Source of the DNA: Rhodospirillales bacterium
GTDB taxonomy: Bacteria > Pseudomonadota > Alphaproteobacteria > Rhodospirillales > Defluviicoccaceae
DNA length: 64,000 nt
Assembly (NCBI GenBank): GCA_016712595.1
Contig: JADJQT010000001.1
Span: forward strand, 2,539,501-2,603,500
Direction: 5' to 3'
The notes below the pieces were generated by a model. The model ran no database searches. It was not told where the DNA came from and saw only the letters and a list, made by a program, of their open reading frames with translations. Below are positions 56,695 through 64,000 of this stretch, one piece after another. Position 1 is the first letter of the stretch; the number at the start of each line of letters is the position of its first letter. A program made the translations under genes and the position numbers.

Positions 56695-57987
56695 CTAATC
56701 GACGAAGGGGTCACGAACCAGGATGGTGTCGTCGCGCTCAGGGCTGGTGGAAAGGAGGTGAACCGGAGCACCGATCATCTCCTCGATGCGGCGGATGTAC
56801 TTGACCGCCGTCGCCGGCAGGTCGGCCCACGACCGGGCGCCCTGAGTGCTGTCCGACCAGCCTTCCATCACCTCGTAGACCGGCTCGACCCGCCCCTGGC
56901 GCACGCTCGAGGCCGGCAGGTAGTCGAGCGCCTCACCGTCGAGGCGGTAGCCGGTGCATACACGGATTTCCTTAAATCCGTCGAGAACGTCAAGCTTGGT
57001 GAGCGCGATGCCGTTGATGCCGTTGACCTTGACCGCCTGGCGAACCAGCACCGCGTCGAACCATCCGCAGCGCCGCGCCCGGCCGGTGACCGTGCCGAAC
57101 TCGCGGCCGCGCTCGCCGATCTGCCGCCCGGTCTCGCAGGTGAGCTCGGTCGGAAACGGGCCGGAGCCGACACGGGTTGTATAGGCCTTGCAGATGCCGA
57201 GCACGTAGTTCAGCGACCCGGGGCCGAGGCCGGAGCCTGCGGCTGCCTGACCGGCGACCGTGTTCGAGGAGGTCACGAACGGATAGGTGCCATGGTCGAT
57301 GTCGAGCAGCGTGCCCTGCGCGCCCTCGAAAAGGATACGCTTGCCGGCGCGCCGCGCCTCGTCGAGCGTCTTCCACACGGCATCGGCGTAGGGCAGCACC
57401 TGCGGGGCGATCGTCATAAGTTCGGCGAATATCGCCTCGCGATCGATCTCCGGCATGGCGAGGCCGCGCAACAACGCGTTGTGGTGAAACAGCATCGCAT
57501 CCAGCTTCTCGCCGACCACGGACGCATCGGCAAGATCGCCGAGACGGATGGCGCGGCGGGCGACCTTGTCCTCGTAAGCCGGGCCGATGCCGCGCCCGGT
57601 GGTACCGATCCGGGCGTTGCCGAGCGCCTTCTCACGGGCAAGGTCGAGGTTGCGATGCAGTGGCAGGATCAGCGGGACGTTCTCGGCGATGCGCACGTTG
57701 TCGGGACCGACATGCACCCCCTGGCTGCGCAGCCCGTCGATCTCGCGCAACAGATGCCAGGGATCGAGAACAACGCCATTGCCGATAATCGACAGCTTGT
57801 CGGAACGGACCACGCCCGACGGCAGCAGGCTGAGCTTATAGGTGACACCGTCGATGACCAGCGTATGGCCAGCGTTGTGGCCGCCCTGGAAGCGCACGAC
57901 GACGTGCGCCCGTTCCGATAACCAGTCGACAATCTTGCCTTTGCCTTCGTCGCCCCACTGGGCGCCAACGACGACAACGTTCGCCAT
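56695..57987 (-). CDS. purA: Adenylosuccinate synthetase
   Basis: A 430-residue enzyme of normal length. The N-terminal GTP-binding loop is GAQWGDEGKGK, then FQGGHNAGHTLVIDG, GTTGRGIGPAYEDKVARR and FEGAQGTLLDIDHGTYPFVTSSN. It joins IMP and aspartate using GTP, the first step from IMP to AMP. It begins 6 bp after hisZ on the same strand. Its last 119 bp are duplicated just downstream. Confidence 0.98.
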   Translation of the reverse strand: MANVVVVGAQWGDEGKGKIVDWLSERAHVVVRFQGGHNAGHTLVIDGVTYKLSLLPSGVVRSDKLSIIGNGVVLDPWHLLREIDGLRSQGVHVGPDNVRIAENVPLILPLHRNLDLAREKALGNARIGTTGRGIGPAYEDKVARRAIRLGDLADASVVGEKLDAMLFHHNALLRGLAMPEIDREAIFAELMTIAPQVLPYADAVWKTLDEARRAGKRILFEGAQGTLLDIDHGTYPFVTSSNTVAGQAAAGSGLGPGSLNYVLGICKAYTTRVGSGPFPTELTCETGRQIGERGREFGTVTGRARRCGWFDAVLVRQAVKVNGINGIALTKLDVLDGFKEIRVCTGYRLDGEALDYLPASSVRQGRVEPVYEVMEGWSDSTQGARSWADLPATAVKYIRRIEEMIGAPVHLLSTSPERDDTILVRDPFVD

Positions 57988-57993
57988 GTCAGA

Positions 57994-59187
57994 TCAACCT
58001 TCGCTGCGTGGCCGCCGCTCCCGGCCCGCAGGCACGGTGCGACCATCAAGAAATACGTGCGTGCAGCCGAGCCGGCGTGCCTCGTGCGCCGGCTCGATGC
58101 CGTCGTCGAGCGCCGCGAGCGCGACCCAGCCTTCCCGTCGGAGACCCTGGGCGACCTCGGCCGGTGCGTCGGCGGGCAACAGGACCCGGCGCTGGGGCTC
58201 CGGGCGCGGCAGGGCGCGCAATACCGCGTCCATGAATAAAGTGATGCCTGTCGCAGCTTCGCCCTTCTCGGTGCGGTAGCGGCCGCCACGACCGATCTCG
58301 TCGGTCGATGACGTGGCAAACACGGTGCAGGTCACACCACGGTGGTATTCAAAGCCGCGATTTTCCACCGCATCAATGGTAATTGTCAGCATCGGCGCCG
58401 AGCGGTGCAAGCGCTCATAGACGGCGACGAGGCTCGCCCGCTCCGCCGCCGCCGCCGCCGGCAGCTCGAGCGTCGCCAGCGTCGCCAGCGCCGCCTCGGC
58501 CGGCCCGGTGCTCGCCACAAGCACAGCCAGCAGATCGGCGGTCACCTCCCCCAGCACCGGCGCAAGCTCCGCGATCGCCGCTGCGTCCTTGCGGTCGAGA
58601 GCAAGGCGGGCGCGCGCCTCGCTATCCGGATCGCACGTGATGGCGGCGAGAATCTCCGGTACCAGCCGCGGCAGTCCGAGATCGACCGTCAGGCCGGCCA
58701 CGCCGAGTTCGGCGAGCGCGGACGTCGCCATGACCATCACCTCGACATCGGCGGCGGGCCCGTCCGAGCCGACGATCTCGGCGCCGACCTGACCGAACTG
58801 CCGCTCCGGGCGGACCTGCGCGCCACGAACACGCAGCACCTGGCCGGCATAGGCGAGACGCAAGGGCCGTGGCCAGTGGGCAAGACGGCTGGAGGCGATG
58901 CGCGCCACCTGCATCGTCATATCCGGGCGCAGCGCCAGCATCCGCTGGGCAACCGGATCCATCAGCCGGAACGTGGCCGGCGCAAGCGCCGCGGCCTGCC
59001 CGGCCAGCATCGTTTCTTCGAATTCGATCAGCGGCGGCTTCACCCGCTCGTAGCCGAAACTGGCGAAATGAGCCATCAGCCGCTCGACCATCCTCGCCTC
59101 GAACGCGGCGAAAGGCGGCAAAACGTCCATCAGTCCGGCCGGCAGCAGCGCCGTGTCGGCGAGGGTGTGCATCATGTGTCGATCCAT
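57994..59187 (-). CDS. hisZ: ATP phosphoribosyltransferase regulatory subunit
   Basis: A 397-residue protein resembling the catalytic core of histidyl-tRNA synthetase (LPAGLMDVLPPFAAFEARMV, MALRPDMTMQVARIAS-like motif 2, GFEYHRGVTCTVFA) but without the anticodon-binding domain. That combination marks HisZ, which works with the short form of HisG in the first step of histidine synthesis. The start MDRHMMHTL could be trimmed by four codons. It is co-transcribed with purA; no hisG is seen in the window. Confidence 0.93.
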   Translation of the reverse strand: MDRHMMHTLADTALLPAGLMDVLPPFAAFEARMVERLMAHFASFGYERVKPPLIEFEETMLAGQAAALAPATFRLMDPVAQRMLALRPDMTMQVARIASSRLAHWPRPLRLAYAGQVLRVRGAQVRPERQFGQVGAEIVGSDGPAADVEVMVMATSALAELGVAGLTVDLGLPRLVPEILAAITCDPDSEARARLALDRKDAAAIAELAPVLGEVTADLLAVLVASTGPAEAALATLATLELPAAAAAERASLVAVYERLHRSAPMLTITIDAVENRGFEYHRGVTCTVFATSSTDEIGRGGRYRTEKGEAATGITLFMDAVLRALPRPEPQRRVLLPADAPAEVAQGLRREGWVALAALDDGIEPAHEARRLGCTHVFLDGRTVPAGRERRPRSEG

Positions 59188-59353
59188 GGCTCCGGGTTGA
59201 CGCTTGGCACTGGCACGCGTCCGGCCCCGGTTTTAGCCGCAGGTGGCGGGGGCAGCGAAGTGAATTCTCATCCGCGGCGACGCAAATCGCCTGTCCCGGT
59301 ACCAGCAAGCTCGATCACCGGCGGTTTATCGCCGTCAGTTTACCACCGGCAGT

Positions 59354-59938
59354 CTATTGCAGATCGAACCGCGCTTCACGCACTGTCTCGCCGACGCTTT
59401 CCGCCAACTTCGGGACCATCGCCTGCGCGAGTTCCGCCGGCTCACCCTGGCTGAGATCGGCGATCGACCATCCCTGCCACAGCCGGACACCGTTGGCGCG
59501 CGCATCGAGGGTGAGGCCAAGGCGATACTGGGGCGGAGTAACGACGGTGGTTTTCGGCAGCGGCAGACGGGCCATGCGGGTGACATTGAGCTCGCCTTGG
59601 GGAAACAGCCGGCCACGATCGTCCATCATTCGGATGGAGCCGGAATCACTGGGGTACTGCCACGCACCGACGTCTTCGCCGGTATCGATGGTCATGATCA
59701 AGGGCGCCTCGCTGGCACCGACGGAATAGCCATGCGCCGCCAGCGCCGTCTCCAACTCCCGCTTGATCGCAAGGTTGTCGGCGGAATCGTTGAGCACGCG
59801 CACCTCGAGAGCCGCTGCCTTGGGCATCGGCTGGAAGGCGACGGCGTTCAGCGTCGCCTGACCGGACGGCTCCGCCACTGCATCAACACCGCCGGCCATC
59901 AGACCAACGACGAAGAACGGCATGAACAGGCGGCTCAT
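59354..59938 (-). CDS. Uncharacterised periplasmic protein
   Basis: A 194-residue protein starting at ATG 59938, where a signal peptide begins (MSRLFMPFFVVGLMAGGVDA, cleavage near AVA-EP). The frame extends 87 bp upstream without a signal. The mature part alternates strands and helices, with LEVRVLNDSADNLAIKRELETALAAHGY and a final segment LAQAMVPKLAESVGETVREA. The layout recalls DUF4136-like lipoproteins, but there is no lipobox Cys and I do not recognise the family. It is divergent from the gamma-glutamyltransferase gene. Confidence 0.65.
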   Translation of the reverse strand: MSRLFMPFFVVGLMAGGVDAVAEPSGQATLNAVAFQPMPKAAALEVRVLNDSADNLAIKRELETALAAHGYSVGASEAPLIMTIDTGEDVGAWQYPSDSGSIRMMDDRGRLFPQGELNVTRMARLPLPKTTVVTPPQYRLGLTLDARANGVRLWQGWSIADLSQGEPAELAQAMVPKLAESVGETVREARFDLQ

Positions 59939-60187
59939 GGTCGTCACTCCCCCGAATGTGGCGCGCGTGCCGCCTGAACGATCGATCGTCCGGGCAGCAC
60001 GTAACCACCATGATCCCGTGCGCACATCCCAGCGTCAACGACAACGTGCGCCAGCGGCAATGCCGCGCTGTAGCGCCGGGCCGAGCCCGCGTGCAAGTCC
60101 TGGCCGTTGACACGAACGCACCCGGCCGATACGCCACCGCCTGAACATTCTGATCTGAACATTTTGATCGAGGTCTGCGAGGCATCG

Positions 60188-61798
60188 ATGGTCGCGCTGA
60201 AAGGCATGGTCGCCGCCGGCCATCCGGAAACGGCTGGCGCCGGCGCCGCGGTGTTGGCGGACGGCGGCAATGCCATCGATGCGGCGCTCGCCGCTCTTGC
60301 CGCGGCGTGCGTCGCCGAACCGGTGCTGGCGTCGCTGGGCGGCGGCGGCTTTCTCGTCGCAAGACCAGCAACGGGACCAGCCGCCGGCAAGACGATGGTG
60401 TACGACTTCTTCGTGCAGACTCCCCGGTCCCGGCGCGACCCGGACGATGCCGATGTGCGATCCGTCGTCGCCGACTTCGGTCCGGCGCAGCAGGGATTCA
60501 ACATCGGCATGGGCACCATCGCCACCCCTGGCGTCGTCCACGGCCTGTTCGATGCCCACGGCGATCTTGGCCACATGCCCCTGCGCCAGGTTCTCGGGCC
60601 GGCGATCGCCCTCGCCCGGCGCGGTGTGCGCATGGATGCGACGCAGAGCGAGGTCCTGCGGATCGTCAGCGCGATCGTCACCGCGACCGCCGCGACCCGC
60701 GCGCTCTATGCCAGCCCCTCGCGTCCGGACGCGCTGCTGGGGCAAGACGACGTCTTTTGCGCTCCGGAGTTCGCCGATGCGCTCGAGATCCTCGCCATTG
60801 AAGGCCCCGGGCTGTTCTATCGCGGCGAGATGGCAGCGCTCCTCGCCCGCGACAGTACCGCCGGCGGCGGACACCTTGGCCGCGAGGATCTGCGCCAATA
60901 CCGGACGGAACGGCGCGCGCCCATCGCACTCGGCGCGTTCGGCGCGCGCGTGCAGCTCAATCCGCCCCCGGCGCTCGGCGGTCTGCTCGTCGGCTTTGGC
61001 CTGTCGCTGTGGGAAGCGATGGCGCAACTGGACGGCCCGAACGGAGCGACGCCCGGCGCAGCGGCCGACGCGGCAACCTGGGGCAGAACGGCCCACCTGC
61101 ACCGGCTTGTGCGGGTGCTGACAGCGATGAGCCGGGCGCGAAGCGAGGACGGACTCGACGCCCAGCCGGCATCGGCGCGAACGGACGCGCTGCTGGGTTC
61201 GCAGCGGATCGCCCGCGCCTGCCGCGAGGCGCTTGCCACCCCAGCATCGCGGCGCGGCACCACGCACATCAGTGTCGTCGACGCCGCCGGCAGCGCCGCG
61301 GCGTTGTCGATCTCCAACGGCGAGGGCAATGCCTACGTGCTTCCCGGAACCGGCATCGTGATGAACAACATGCTGGGCGAGGACGACCTCTGCCCCGGCG
61401 GGGCGCACGCCTGGCCGACGAACGTGCGCATGGCCTCGATGATGGCGCCCTGCCTCGTGCTGGATGGCGATGGCGGCATCGCCGCGCTCGGTTCGGGCGG
61501 ATCGATGCGCATCCGCTCGGCGATGCTGCAGACCCTGCTCAATCATTTCGCCCTTGGCTGCCGGCTTGACGACGCGGTCGCGCTGCCACGGCTGCATGTC
61601 GAGGGCGAGACGCTGAGCATCGAGCCAGGTTTCAACGGCGACGAACTCGATGCCATCGCCGCCGGTTTCGCTCGGATCGACCGCTGGCCAACGAAGAGCA
61701 TGTTCTTCGGCGGGGTTCACGCGGTGCGGCGGAACAGCGCGGGCAGCGTCGAGGGCACCGCGGACGCGCGCCGCGGCGGCGCGGTGCGCAGCGCGTGA
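60188..61798 (+). CDS. Gamma-glutamyltransferase-like Ntn hydrolase without a leader
   Basis: A 536-residue protein if started at ATG 60188, which has a GCGAGG site; a TTG at 60107 gives 27 more residues. The N-terminus VAAGHPETAGAGAAVLADGG lacks a signal peptide, unlike periplasmic GGT. The small-subunit start is GTTHISVVDAAGSA, with nucleophile Thr358 (by this start); LPGTGIVMNNMLGEDDLCPGG and ALGSGGSMRI follow. GGTs self-cleave at this Thr and hydrolyse or transfer gamma-glutamyl groups. A cytoplasmic amidase or acylase of the family is possible. It precedes purU. Confidence 0.85.
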   Translation: MVALKGMVAAGHPETAGAGAAVLADGGNAIDAALAALAAACVAEPVLASLGGGGFLVARPATGPAAGKTMVYDFFVQTPRSRRDPDDADVRSVVADFGPAQQGFNIGMGTIATPGVVHGLFDAHGDLGHMPLRQVLGPAIALARRGVRMDATQSEVLRIVSAIVTATAATRALYASPSRPDALLGQDDVFCAPEFADALEILAIEGPGLFYRGEMAALLARDSTAGGGHLGREDLRQYRTERRAPIALGAFGARVQLNPPPALGGLLVGFGLSLWEAMAQLDGPNGATPGAAADAATWGRTAHLHRLVRVLTAMSRARSEDGLDAQPASARTDALLGSQRIARACREALATPASRRGTTHISVVDAAGSAAALSISNGEGNAYVLPGTGIVMNNMLGEDDLCPGGAHAWPTNVRMASMMAPCLVLDGDGGIAALGSGGSMRIRSAMLQTLLNHFALGCRLDDAVALPRLHVEGETLSIEPGFNGDELDAIAAGFARIDRWPTKSMFFGGVHAVRRNSAGSVEGTADARRGGAVRSA

Positions 61799-61800
61799 AT

Positions 61801-61840
61801 CACAGACATCCCCGAAGGCCCACAGACATCCTCGAAGGCA
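61801..61840. repeat. Imperfect 20-bp tandem repeat
   Basis: Two adjacent 20-bp units (61801-61820 and 61821-61840) differ at two positions; the core is CACAGACATCC/TCGAAGGC. They sit in the 61-bp gap between the gamma-glutamyltransferase-like gene and purU, just before the purU ribosome site. Confidence 0.85.
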
Positions 61841-61859
61841 GGGAGGCGACGACGATATC

Positions 61860-62723
61860 GTGAGTGATTCGCAGCAGCGTTACATCCTGACCATTTCCTG
61901 CCCGGACCGGACTGGAATCGTCGCCGCCGTCGCCGGCTTTCTCGCCGATCATGACGCCTTCATCACCGAATCCTCGCACTTCGGCGATGCGCGCACCCAA
62001 CGCTTTTTCATGCGCACGGTATTTCGCATCGGCGCGGCCACACCGGGGCTCGATCAGTTCGCCCAGCGCTTCTCCCGTGTCGCGGAACGCTTCAACATGG
62101 TCTGGGGCCTGCACGACGCGCAGCGCCGCGAGCGGGTGCTGATCCTCGTCTCCAAGCTCGATCACTGCCTGAACGATCTGCTCTACCGGTATCGCACCGG
62201 CGACCTGCGGGTCGATATTCCGGCGATCGTCTCCAACCACCCCGAACTCGAGCCGCTGGCCGAGTGGCACGGCATTCCCTTCCATCACCTGCCGATCACA
62301 CCCACGACCAAACCACAGCAGGAAGCGGCGATCCTCGCACTCGTCCACGACCTCGAGATCGACCTCGTCGTCCTCGCCCGCTACATGCAGGTGCTCACGC
62401 CCGCCACCTGCGACCGTTTGCGCGGTCGCTGCATCAACATTCATCATTCCTTCCTGCCGGGATTCAAGGGGCCCCGCCCCTACCATCAGGCGCACGATCT
62501 CGGGGTCAAGCTGATCGGGGCCACGGCGCACTACGTCGTCGCCGATCTCGATGCCGGCCCGATCATCGAGCAGGCGGTCGAACGCGTCGACCACAGTTTC
62601 GGCCCGGAAGAGATGTCCCGGGTTGGTCGCGATATCGAAAACGTCGTGCTCGCGCGGGCCGTGCACTGGCATGTCGAGCATCGCGTGCTGCTCAACAACG
62701 GGCGAACGATCGTTTTTCGCTGA
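61860..62723 (+). CDS. purU: Formyltetrahydrofolate deformylase
   Basis: A 287-residue enzyme starting at GTG 61860 (VSDSQQRYILTISCPDRTGI). An N-terminal ACT domain (about 8-85) is followed by a formyl-transferase fold (about 90-287). The catalytic Asn, His and Asp are in INIHHSFLPGFKGPRPYHQA and HYVVADLDAGPIIEQ. It hydrolyses 10-formyltetrahydrofolate to formate and tetrahydrofolate, balancing one-carbon pools for purine synthesis. Confidence 0.96.
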   Translation: MSDSQQRYILTISCPDRTGIVAAVAGFLADHDAFITESSHFGDARTQRFFMRTVFRIGAATPGLDQFAQRFSRVAERFNMVWGLHDAQRRERVLILVSKLDHCLNDLLYRYRTGDLRVDIPAIVSNHPELEPLAEWHGIPFHHLPITPTTKPQQEAAILALVHDLEIDLVVLARYMQVLTPATCDRLRGRCINIHHSFLPGFKGPRPYHQAHDLGVKLIGATAHYVVADLDAGPIIEQAVERVDHSFGPEEMSRVGRDIENVVLARAVHWHVEHRVLLNNGRTIVFR

Positions 62724-62877
62724 TCACCGGCACCGTTCGCTTTGGGGACGGCGCAGGCACGGGCAGGCGCGGCTTGGGCGCTGGCGGTGTTTTGCATCAG
62801 CCATGCGGCAACCGCAAATAAGTTCATAACGACACAATACACGCAATCATTGTTAACCACTTTCGCCTATGATGCGG

Positions 62878-62898
62878 GTTGTGATATTAAGTCATAAC
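62878..62898. promoter_or_regulatory. Candidate Crp/Fnr-type operator upstream of its own regulator gene
   Basis: GTTGTGA and TCATAAC (62878-62884 and 62892-62898) form an imperfect palindrome (6 of 7 bases) with a 7-bp centre. It lies 22 bp upstream of the regulator start at 62920, a position suited to autoregulation. A second TCATAAC lies at about 62824-62830. Confidence 0.4.
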
Positions 62899-62919
62899 AC
62901 CCGCGGAGGCGGTATTCAC

Positions 62920-63672
62920 ATGCTCGAAAGCAAAGCCTTGAGTGAGCCCGGCCGCCTCGCGGTGGGCGTCGCCGAAGCCAGGCCGGCCGATCAGAGCCTC
63001 CTCGCTGACATCGATCTGTTCAAGACGGTCGGGCGTGGCGCCCTGACGACGATCGAGCAGGCCTGCCGTTACCGGCGTTTTTCCGCCGATGAACACATCA
63101 TCGATCGCGACGCCCTGTCGTCGGATGTTTATTTCATCGTCCGCGGCCACGCGCGGGTGGTGAATTACTCGGTGTCCGGTCGCGAAATCACCTTTGCCGA
63201 CCTCAAGCAGGGCGATTATTTCGGCGAGCTTTCAGCGATCGACGAATGTCCACGCGCGGCCGGGGTGGTCGCGGTCAAGGAAACGCTCGTCTTCTCCTTG
63301 CCGCGCCGTGTCTTCCTCGGCGTTCTCGCCGACCACCCCGAGGTGGCGATGAAGGTGATGACCAAACTCGTTCGCATCGTGCGCCGCGCCGACGAGCGGA
63401 TCATGGATTTGTCGACCCTCGGCGCCCACAATCGGGTGCAGGCGGAACTGCTACGCCAGGCCCAGGTTCATACGACGCTGCGCAACGCCGCGTTGATCGA
63501 GCCCATTCCGGTGCACAGCGATATCGCCAGCCGCGTCTCGACGACGAGAGAGACCGTCGCGCGGGTTCTCAACGATCTCGCCCGCAAAGGCATCGTCGAG
63601 CGCTCGCGCAACGCACTGCTCATCCGCAATATGCGGCTGCTGCAATCGATGGTGCAGGAGGTTCGCGGCTAG
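62920..63672 (+). CDS. Crp/Fnr family transcriptional regulator
   Basis: A 250-residue regulator. I start it at ATG 62920 (MLESKALSEPGRLAVGVAEA), preceded by GGAGG; an ATG at 62869 is in frame but overlaps a likely operator. The cyclic-nucleotide-binding-like domain (about 30-150) shows DVYFIVRGHARVVNYS and LKQGDYFGELSAIDECPRAA. The C-terminal HTH reads IASRVSTTRETVARVLNDLA. There is no N-terminal FNR-type Cys cluster, so it more resembles a Crp-like member. The effector and targets are unknown. Confidence 0.93.
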   Translation: MLESKALSEPGRLAVGVAEARPADQSLLADIDLFKTVGRGALTTIEQACRYRRFSADEHIIDRDALSSDVYFIVRGHARVVNYSVSGREITFADLKQGDYFGELSAIDECPRAAGVVAVKETLVFSLPRRVFLGVLADHPEVAMKVMTKLVRIVRRADERIMDLSTLGAHNRVQAELLRQAQVHTTLRNAALIEPIPVHSDIASRVSTTRETVARVLNDLARKGIVERSRNALLIRNMRLLQSMVQEVRG

Positions 63673-63841
63673 GCAGGCGGGCGCGAGCGGAGCGGACTCG
63701 CAGCGGCTTCACATCGATCTGCTTTAACCCGCCTCACAGCCGCATGGGCGGCAACGGCCCGCTCTCCGCCGCGCGCCGTCCATCGCCGGTATTGCCGGTC
63801 GCCGTAACGGCGCGCCGGCGCGAAGACACTCCACCAGACGG

Positions 63842-64000
63842 CTATTTAATCTTGGCCTCGCGGAAGGGCACGTGTTTGCGCACGACCGGGTCATATTTGC
63901 GGAACTCGAGCTTCTCGGTCGACGTACGGGGATTCTTCTTGGTGACGTAGTAGAACCCGGTGCCGGCGGAGCTCACCAGCTTGATTAGGATTGTATTCGG
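63842..64000 (-). CDS. rpmG: 50S ribosomal protein L33, N-terminal codons beyond the window
   Basis: The last 52 residues are visible (PNTILIKLVSSAGTGFYYVT..., YDPVVRKHVPFREAKIK) and match the alphaproteobacterial L33, which normally starts MAKPN, so about three residues are missing. Stop TAG is at 63842-63844. It lacks the CxxC zinc pairs of the zinc-dependent paralogue. It is convergent with the Crp/Fnr gene. Confidence 0.97.
   Translation of the reverse strand, partial: PNTILIKLVSSAGTGFYYVTKKNPRTSTEKLEFRKYDPVVRKHVPFREAKIK

Noticed and set aside
60035..61720. 561-codon minus-strand open frame opposite the GGT-like gene
   Set aside because: The plus strand carries an intact GGT-family protein; the minus frame is low complexity.

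Overview
The window is a high-GC bacterial chromosome segment. It most resembles an alphaproteobacterium of the Rhodospirillales type. Supporting signs are a DUF6867 gene inside a liv operon, an alphaproteobacterial-type L33, the block zinc-ribbon/DUF3426 - ftsE - ftsX - YdcF - plsC, a class III (PhaC/PhaE) polyhydroxyalkanoate synthase, and an FNR/CRP-type regulator. A PHA-storing, Defluviicoccus-like organism would fit, but the genus is inference. Most of the window is ordinary core metabolism. I saw no tRNA, rRNA, CRISPR array, insertion sequence or prophage.

Layout. 1-5332 (minus): branched-chain amino-acid ABC operon livH-livM-livG-livF-DUF6867-livK, with livK cut by the window edge. 6264-9649 (plus): sdhCDAB (succinate dehydrogenase), followed by a strong 12-bp hairpin. 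10068-14912: a GT4 glycosyltransferase, then on the minus strand a radical-SAM sulfatase maturase and a sulfatase with a C-terminal RTX tail. 15662-21012 (plus): response regulator, periplasmic solute-binding protein and a six-PAS hybrid-length histidine kinase. 21709-25844: an unusual class A-like penicillin-binding protein and an L,D-transpeptidase, then L-lactate dehydrogenase and a SpoIIAA-like protein. 27407-31776: zinc-ribbon protein (minus) divergent from ftsE-ftsX-YdcF-plsC. 32063-34804: secA with a recognisable promoter. 34996-37629: a GGDEF-EAL protein.

37645-43012 (minus): KefB/C-type antiporter, AI-2E family permease and malic enzyme MaeB. 43389-47350 (minus): PHA region, made of a third PhaC-like hydrolase with its own rho-independent terminator, then phaE-phaC with a second terminator. 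47939-49940: phytase-like esterase and SIMPL protein. 50035-51570 (minus): ComM/YifB. 51807-53250: MipA/OmpV protein, a 27-bp tandem repeat and a DUF985 cupin. 53316-56024 (minus): a 902-residue long-period RTX repeat protein. 56274-56392: a 119-bp duplicate of the purA 3' end. 56695-59187 (minus): hisZ-purA. 59354-63672: periplasmic protein, leaderless gamma-glutamyltransferase-like enzyme, purU and a Crp/Fnr regulator. 63842-64000 (minus): rpmG (L33), cut by the window edge.

The points most worth a second look are the RTX-tailed sulfatase paired with an anSME-type maturase, the long-period RTX protein, the phasin-like/PhaC-like third gene of the PHA locus with a CTGC-N3-GCAG box upstream, the degenerate glycosyltransferase half of the PBP, and the purA duplication scar.
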